64,000 bases of DNA from assembly GCA_018228645.1 (NCBI GenBank), contig CP073693.1, positions 3,048,416 to 3,112,415 of the forward strand. The letters run 5' to 3'. This document shows, piece by piece, positions 62,064-64,000 of this stretch; position 1 is the stretch's first letter; each line of letters begins with the position of its first letter. The notes below the pieces were generated by a model that did no database searches, was not told where the DNA came from, and saw only the letters and a program-made list of their open reading frames with translations. Origin of the DNA: Clostridiaceae bacterium Marseille-Q4143 (GTDB lineage Bacteria; Bacillota; Clostridia; Lachnospirales; Lachnospiraceae). A program made the translations under genes and the position numbers.

Positions 62064-62465
62064 TCAAATCAGTCCCAACATCCGGCAGCCTACGCCCAGA
62101 AATACGCAGATTGCCAGAGGGACCTCCTTTTTGCATAATATTCCCCATACCGCTGCCATCAGAAAAATCAAAAACAATAACTCCCAGATTTTTTCGCACC
62201 CCACGTAAAATCCCACCACTGTCAATAATTTCACATCCCCGGCACCGATTCCTCTGCGGAATACAATATAAAAGATCAGCATACTTCCACCTGCCAGTAA
62301 TGCCCCTTTTACCGACGAGTTCCACTCTCCTGTCATCCCGTTGCTGTAAATCCCCCATAGAAACAGACAGATGACCAAAGAGTTTGGAATCCTGCGATGT
62401 TTCAAATCTTCTACTGCAATTCTGCCAAGCAGCAAAAGAAAAATAATGTTATTCACACTTTGCAC
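62064..62465 (-). CDS. Type IV prepilin peptidase (A24 family), short form
   Basis: A 133-residue membrane aspartic protease of the TadV/CpaA type. The two active aspartates are in AVEDLKHRRIPN and GIGAGDVKLL. Four or so hydrophobic helices, no N-methyltransferase domain. The start is a GTG at 62465 or four codons later. It begins the kinase operon, though no pilin or secretion ATPase gene is in the window; those may lie elsewhere. Confidence 0.88.
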   Translation of the reverse strand: MQSVNNIIFLLLLGRIAVEDLKHRRIPNSLVICLFLWGIYSNGMTGEWNSSVKGALLAGGSMLIFYIVFRRGIGAGDVKLLTVVGFYVGCEKIWELLFLIFLMAAVWGILCKKEVPLAICVFLGVGCRMLGLI

Positions 62466-62561
62466 TTTCCCCCGTTCTTTTGCACCACAGTTAATTTCAT
62501 TGTTGTTTGGAAAATTTTGGCCGATATGGCCGAATTTTGACTTGCGTTGTTGTTATGACTG

Positions 62562-62590
62562 ACTTTAGCATAAAGCTTCTGTCTTTGCAA
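62562..62590 (-). promoter_or_regulatory. Possible promoter of the prepilin peptidase-kinase operon
   Basis: -35 TTGCAA (62585-62590) and -10 TAAAGT (62562-62567), spacer 17 nt. Downstream, at about 62520-62536, TCGGCCA is directly repeated with 2 nt between copies and is partly palindromic; it may be a regulator site. Confidence 0.4.
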
Positions 62591-62632
62591 CTACTTTTCG
62601 ACTGTTTATAAAACTTTTAGATTTACATAAAA

Positions 62633-62667
62633 AAACTGTCCGAAAGAATGTATCTTCCGAACAGTTT
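62633..62667 (-). terminator. Terminator of the ABC transporter operon
   Basis: AAACTGTtCGGAAG pairs with CTTTCGgACAGTTT (one or two wobbles) and is followed on the minus strand by TTTTATG. It is 6 nt past the ATPase stop. Confidence 0.8.
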
Positions 62668-62672
62668 CGCTT

Positions 62673-63479
62673 TTATTTTTCCATGGATAAGAGAATCCGG
62701 TCATTGTCCAGATCTTTTCCTGCCTTGCTGTGGAATTTTTCCAGAAGATCGTTCACCGTCATATTGGCACGCTCTTCGCCTTCCACATCCAGTACAATTT
62801 TTCCATCGTCCATCATCAGCGTCCGATTCCCCATCGTCAATGCCTGATGCATATTGTGGGTTACCATCAGGCAGGTGGTATTATTTTTTTCAATAATTTC
62901 CTGGGTCAGTTTCAGCACTTTGTCTGCAGTTGCAGGGTCAAGAGCTGCGGTATGCTCATCCAGAAGTAAGAGATCTGGCGGTACCATGGTTGCCATAAGA
63001 AGCGTCAGCGCCTGACGCTGTCCTCCAGAAAGAAGGCCTACCGGATTTTTCATCCTGTCTTCCAGTCCCATATGTAGAAGGGATAACTGCTCCCGGAAAA
63101 ACTCTTTATCCTTTTTGGAGATCCGGCTAAATGGAGCGGTTCCCTTAGAAGCTCTTAAATAGGCCAGTGCCAGATTTTCCTCAATAGTCATATGGGGAGC
63201 CGTTCCGCGAAGCGGATCCTGGAACAGGCGGCCAATGACACGGCTTCTCTTATATTCCGGGATAAACGTGATGTCCTGTCCATCCAGAGTGATAGAACCT
63301 TCATCCACATAGAATACACCTGCAATGGCATTCATCATAGTGGATTTTCCGGCTCCGTTGGAACCGATGATCGTTGCAAAATCACCTGGTTTTAAATGAA
63401 GGGATAATCCCTGCAGCGCACATTTTTCATTCACCGTGCCCGGATTGAAGGTCTTTTTGATATTTTCCAGTTTTAACAT
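62673..63479 (-). CDS. ABC transporter ATP-binding protein (COG1101 type)
   Basis: A 268-residue ATPase: Walker A IIGSNGAGKSTM (about 37-48), Q-loop LFQDPLRGTAPHMT, signature LSGGQRQALTL, Walker B LLLLDEHTAALD and H-loop THNMHQAL. The type pairs with a BMP/TrpY-like permease and a substrate-binding lipoprotein; the set imports tryptophan in some streptococci, but the substrate here is open. It abuts the permease gene (1-nt gap). Confidence 0.9.
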   Translation of the reverse strand: MLKLENIKKTFNPGTVNEKCALQGLSLHLKPGDFATIIGSNGAGKSTMMNAIAGVFYVDEGSITLDGQDITFIPEYKRSRVIGRLFQDPLRGTAPHMTIEENLALAYLRASKGTAPFSRISKKDKEFFREQLSLLHMGLEDRMKNPVGLLSGGQRQALTLLMATMVPPDLLLLDEHTAALDPATADKVLKLTQEIIEKNNTTCLMVTHNMHQALTMGNRTLMMDDGKIVLDVEGEERANMTVNDLLEKFHSKAGKDLDNDRILLSMEK

Positions 63480-63480
63480 A

Positions 63481-64000
63481 TCAGTTGCCTCCCTTTCTGG
63501 ACGCGGATGCGCTCATTTTCCGTTTCTGAAATGCGGCTCCCTCTTTCAGTGCCGGTCCGGCAATGGCCAGTGCTACCACGATAGCGGTTACCAGTTTCAG
63601 ACACTCAATCGGTACGATGCCGGTCTTTAAAATGACTGCATAAATAAAACGATATACAATACTTCCCACGATGGCTGCGATCACATTTCTTCCCATGGAT
63701 CTGCGGCCAATGAGAGTCTCACCAATAATCAGGCAGGCAAGACCAATGACTACAATTCCCGTTCCGCCGTTAATATCTGCGGACTTCTGATACTGCCCTA
63801 CAACAGCTCCGGACAGAGCAGTCAGTGCATTGGAAATGCAAAGGCCAATGGTAATAGTAAATACTGGATTCACAGATGAGGCACGCACCATATCCGCGTT
63901 ATCTCCGGTTGCCCGGATACTCAGTCCGATACGGGTTCCCAGAAACCATACCAGAAAAACTCCGGCTGCAATTGTGATTCCGGCAGCAAGAAGAAGCTTA
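63481..64000 (-). CDS. ABC transporter permease, C-terminal part (cut by window end)
   Basis: At least 172 codons are open to the window edge, so the N terminus lies beyond 64000. Hydrophobic helices alternate with short loops. The segment GLSIRATGDNADMVRASSVNP is the cytoplasmic EAA-like coupling loop of the branched-chain/BMP permease superfamily. Partner of the adjacent ATPase. Confidence 0.88.
   Translation of the reverse strand, partial: KLLLAAGITIAAGVFLVWFLGTRIGLSIRATGDNADMVRASSVNPVFTITIGLCISNALTALSGAVVGQYQKSADINGGTGIVVIGLACLIIGETLIGRRSMGRNVIAAIVGSIVYRFIYAVILKTGIVPIECLKLVTAIVVALAIAGPALKEGAAFQKRKMSASASRKGGN

Noticed and set aside
1-64000. CRISPR arrays.
   Set aside because: No series of regularly spaced identical repeats of 24-40 nt was seen; the only repeats are the inverted and direct repeats listed.

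Overview
The window looks like a chromosome segment of a Gram-positive anaerobe of the Lachnospiraceae (Clostridia; Blautia, Dorea or Mediterraneibacter type). The reasons are the gene order (rpmF, plsX, acpP, rnc, smc, ftsY), acetate production through PduL and AckA, an anaerobic NrdG activase, strong AGGAGG ribosome binding sites, many short intrinsic terminators, and consensus TTGACA/TATAAT promoters. Assignments are by reading the sequence; no database search was run.

Layout. (1) 1-200: a minus-strand manganese riboswitch (yybP-ykoY type) with promoter and terminator, controlling a gene beyond the left edge. (2) 207-4345: a four-gene minus-strand operon (alpha/beta hydrolase, condensation-domain-like protein, acyl carrier protein, AMP-forming ligase) resembling a free-standing mini acyl or peptide assembly line. 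It is divergent from a TetR regulator, and three related palindromes lie in the shared intergenic region. (3) 5191-7342: inositol-monophosphatase family enzyme, AIM24 protein and a small unknown. (4) 7339-18034: TtcA-like enzyme, thioredoxin, and a housekeeping string read leftwards: plsX-acpP, then rnc-smc-ftsY-ilvA-C_GCxxG_C_C protein-hom. (5) 18176-24484: two paralogous glucose-family PTS loci and a divergent YesM/YesN-type two-component system. (6) 24530-27070: degraded mobile DNA, with a 126-nt self-complementary element fused to a phage tape-measure fragment, two orphan loci and a tRNA-like remnant. (7) 27127-27420: rpmF, which uses a GTG start, with a consensus promoter. (8) about 27640-37250: an integrative mobilizable element with tyrosine integrase, XRE/Xis switch, IncQ-like oriT, MobA/MobL relaxase with overlapping out-of-frame genes, an IS3 remnant, and a lipoprotein plus two-component cargo. 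(9) 37349-43131: ackA-pduL, a lactonase-like propeller protein, and sirC-like/hemB/hemL. (10) 43233-51309: a long operon rimO-pgsA-cinA-nrdG-dut-ppx-ppk-HAD. (11) 51430-52827: AGCS amino-acid symporter. (12) 53059-62465: prepilin peptidase, PP2C phosphatase, Ser/Thr kinase, small membrane protein and a 2077-residue Ig-repeat surface protein. (13) 62673-64000: ABC transporter ATPase and the 3' part of its permease.

The usual string ackA ... rpmF-plsX-acpP-rnc-smc-ftsY appears to have been broken by three insertions: the mobilizable element between ackA and rpmF, and the PTS block and phage remnant between rpmF and plsX. The strongest candidates for undescribed biology are the ACP/ligase/condensation operon with its triple operator, the kinase-phosphatase-prepilin peptidase-giant surface protein operon, and the coiled-coil genes nested out of frame in the relaxase gene.
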